Assembly (NCBI GenBank): GCA_022866195.1
Contig: JALHUF010000196.1
Location: forward strand, 1-6,889
Reading direction: 5' to 3'
Length of the DNA: 6,889 nucleotides
Source of the DNA: Terriglobia bacterium
GTDB taxonomy: Bacteria > Acidobacteriota > Terriglobia > UBA7540
The notes under the pieces were generated by a model that worked only from the letters and a program-made list of their open reading frames with translations, was not told the origin of the DNA and searched no databases. Below, in pieces: positions 5,684-6,889 of this stretch. Position 1 is the stretch's first letter. The number at the start of each line of letters is the position of its first letter. The position numbers and the translations under genes are program-made.

Positions 5684-6823
5684 ATGATCGCTCAGTTGCA
5701 AGAGTACGTTCGTAGAGCTTACCGTTCTGCCCTTGGTCGCCCTCGAAATGAGTTAGTCACTCCTGCTCTAATCCTCGACCTTGACGTTGCCCGCCGTAAC
5801 ATCCAGTTCATGACTGAACGCCTACGCAGCCTGAAAGCCAGGCTTCGCCCTCATATCAAAGTGCAGAAGAGCCCCGAACTGGCGCGGCTGCAAGTTGAGG
5901 CAGGGGCCATCGGAGTCTGCACGGCGACCGTCTGGGAAGCCATGGTGATGAGCCGATCCGGCATCGAGGATGTGTTGATTGCCAATCAAGTGGGCGGCAG
6001 AGAGAAGATCAACGCGCTGGCCGAGGCGGCAAAGCACGGTCATCTAAGCGTCGCTGTTGACGATGTTCGCAATGCGGGGGAACTATCCGATGCCGTCCAG
6101 GCCGCGGGCAGCCAACTCGATGTCCTGATTGAGGTCGATGTGGGAATGGGCCGCGGCGGGGTCCGTTCTCCCGATGAGGCCGTAACTTTGGCCCAGCGCC
6201 TGAGTCAGTTTTCGGGCCTTCGCTTCCGAGGTGTGCAAGGTTATGAAGGACATTGCATGCTGGAACCGGACCGTACCGTTAGGATCGCAAAGGCTCATGC
6301 GGCCATGGATTATTTGGGGGTCGTGATTGACCGACTGGCGGAAGCAGGCTTTGCCTGCGAGGTCGTCTCGGCGGGGGGGACCGGCACGTACGACATCACA
6401 GGAAACAACCCGCGGGTGACGGAAATCCAGGCTGGCTCCTACGTCTTCATGGACAACTTCCACGGCAATCTGGTGCCTGGGTTTTCCCGGGCTTTGACCG
6501 TTCTCGGCACGGTGGTCATCCAGCACGGCAACACGATTGTGCTGGATTCCGGCCGCAAGTCGGTCGGTATCGATTTCGTGCTCCCAACGATCGTGGATTA
6601 CCCCTTCTATCAGGCACGGTATTTCGCCGAAGAGCATGCTTTGTTTGATGTGGACGAGCGATGCCAACTCAAACTGGGAGATACTGTGGAGTTGATTCCC
6701 GGCTATGCGCCCACGACGGTCAATCTGTATGATGCCTACCATGTCGTGGAAAATGGGGTCGTCGTGGATATCTGGCCCATTATCCCGCGGGGGCCGGGGC
6801 ATGTGGGAATTCTCCGAGACTGA
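5684..6823 (+). CDS. D-threonine aldolase / D-serine dehydratase-like PLP enzyme (fold type III), metal ligands replaced
   Basis: The 379-residue protein matches the family in length. An alanine-racemase-type barrel starts at TPALILDLD (26-34). The PLP lysine should be K59 in RPHIKVQK, where the family usually reads RPHxKTHK. Further marks are EVDVGMGRGGV, QGYEGH and the phosphate-binding loop SAGGTGTY (229-236), then QAGSYVFMD. The C-terminal DSD1-like domain ends VVDIWPIIPRGPGHVG. In D-threonine aldolase, eukaryotic D-serine dehydratase and 3-hydroxy-D-aspartate aldolase a PxHxC or PGHCD motif binds a divalent metal. Here the stretch reads PGYAPTTVNLYD, with Y341 and P343 in the ligand positions, so metal binding at that site is doubtful and the reaction may differ. 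The ATG at 5684 is supported by AGAGG at 5671-5675. Its link to the sugar genes is unclear. Related proteins in catabolic clusters act on D-amino or hydroxy-amino acids. The family call is firm; the specific activity is unassigned. Confidence 0.88.
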   Translation: MIAQLQEYVRRAYRSALGRPRNELVTPALILDLDVARRNIQFMTERLRSLKARLRPHIKVQKSPELARLQVEAGAIGVCTATVWEAMVMSRSGIEDVLIANQVGGREKINALAEAAKHGHLSVAVDDVRNAGELSDAVQAAGSQLDVLIEVDVGMGRGGVRSPDEAVTLAQRLSQFSGLRFRGVQGYEGHCMLEPDRTVRIAKAHAAMDYLGVVIDRLAEAGFACEVVSAGGTGTYDITGNNPRVTEIQAGSYVFMDNFHGNLVPGFSRALTVLGTVVIQHGNTIVLDSGRKSVGIDFVLPTIVDYPFYQARYFAEEHALFDVDERCQLKLGDTVELIPGYAPTTVNLYDAYHVVENGVVVDIWPIIPRGPGHVGILRD

Positions 6824-6844
6824 CAGGGTCAGCGCGATGACCTG
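6824..6844 (+). terminator. Small hairpin directly after the PLP-enzyme stop
   Basis: CAG-GTCA (6824-6831, one bulged G) pairs with TGACCTG (6838-6844) around a GCGCGA loop. It begins at the base after the TGA stop. The stem is short and no T-tract follows, so termination is only a possibility. The rest of the window to 6889 shows no gene start with a ribosome binding site. Confidence 0.2.
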
Positions 6845-6889
6845 AAAGACCGGATACCAGGCAAGAAAGGCAACCTCGTTCTTAAGACC

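Noticed and set aside
5372..5687. Two overlapping + frames of 86-95 codons across the gap after GH51
   Set aside because: They overlap each other in different frames, lack ribosome binding sites, and have Arg/Ser-rich compositions typical of non-coding GC-rich DNA.
6373..6379. A run of seven G in the PLP-enzyme gene, considered as a frameshift site
   Set aside because: The frame continues through the conserved SAGGTGTY motif to a normal family end, so there is no sign of slippage or broken coding.
6083..6802. A 239-codon open frame on the - strand inside the PLP-enzyme gene
   Set aside because: It is an antisense shadow of the conserved PLP enzyme, rich in His/Arg with no recognisable domain or ribosome binding site.
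1..6889. CRISPR arrays, tRNA or rRNA genes, toxin-antitoxin or defence modules
   Set aside because: No regularly spaced direct repeats, cloverleaf or rRNA-like segments, or recognisable defence proteins were seen on either strand.

Overview
The window reads as a carbohydrate-catabolism stretch from a moderately GC-rich environmental bacterium. All genes supported here lie on the + strand. The large GH51 architecture and the IS1380-type transposase remnant are compatible with Planctomycetota, Verrucomicrobiota or a related heterotrophic lineage. No taxonomic marker gene is present, so that placement is a guess.

Layout. (1) Positions 1-165 are a leader with no confident gene. (2) A tight two-gene unit follows: an FGGY sugar kinase of the erythritol/L-xylulose-kinase-like type (166-1713), then a class II aldolase (GTG start 1715-2380) one base later. 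(3) At 2503-3286 lies an IS1380-family element that has lost the second half of its transposase but keeps a perfect 14-bp inverted repeat at both ends. (4) A secreted GH51 alpha-L-arabinofuranosidase-type enzyme follows; its most credible start is TTG at 3345, just outside the insertion element. (5) A 329-bp gap (5355-5683) holds a possible 50-residue ORF and two hairpins. (6) A fold-type III PLP enzyme of the D-threonine aldolase / D-serine dehydratase-like family (5684-6823) closes the window, and the last 66 bases carry no gene.

How the genes may work together (inference). GH51 would release a pentose, most likely L-arabinose, outside the cytoplasm. The FGGY kinase would phosphorylate a ketose or polyol, and the class II aldolase would cleave the sugar phosphate to a C3 unit and an aldehyde. 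The aldolase carries Glu rather than Asp at the position that separates aldolases from the AraD epimerase. This favours cleavage over the classical AraBAD route. The insertion element sits between the kinase-aldolase pair and the GH51 gene, and may have split an earlier cluster or changed GH51 expression.

The most notable points are the internally deleted IS with intact ends, whose right repeat supplies a spurious upstream start for GH51, and the PLP enzyme, which has Tyr and Pro where its family normally has metal ligands. I did not find an evident new multi-gene defence or mobile system here.
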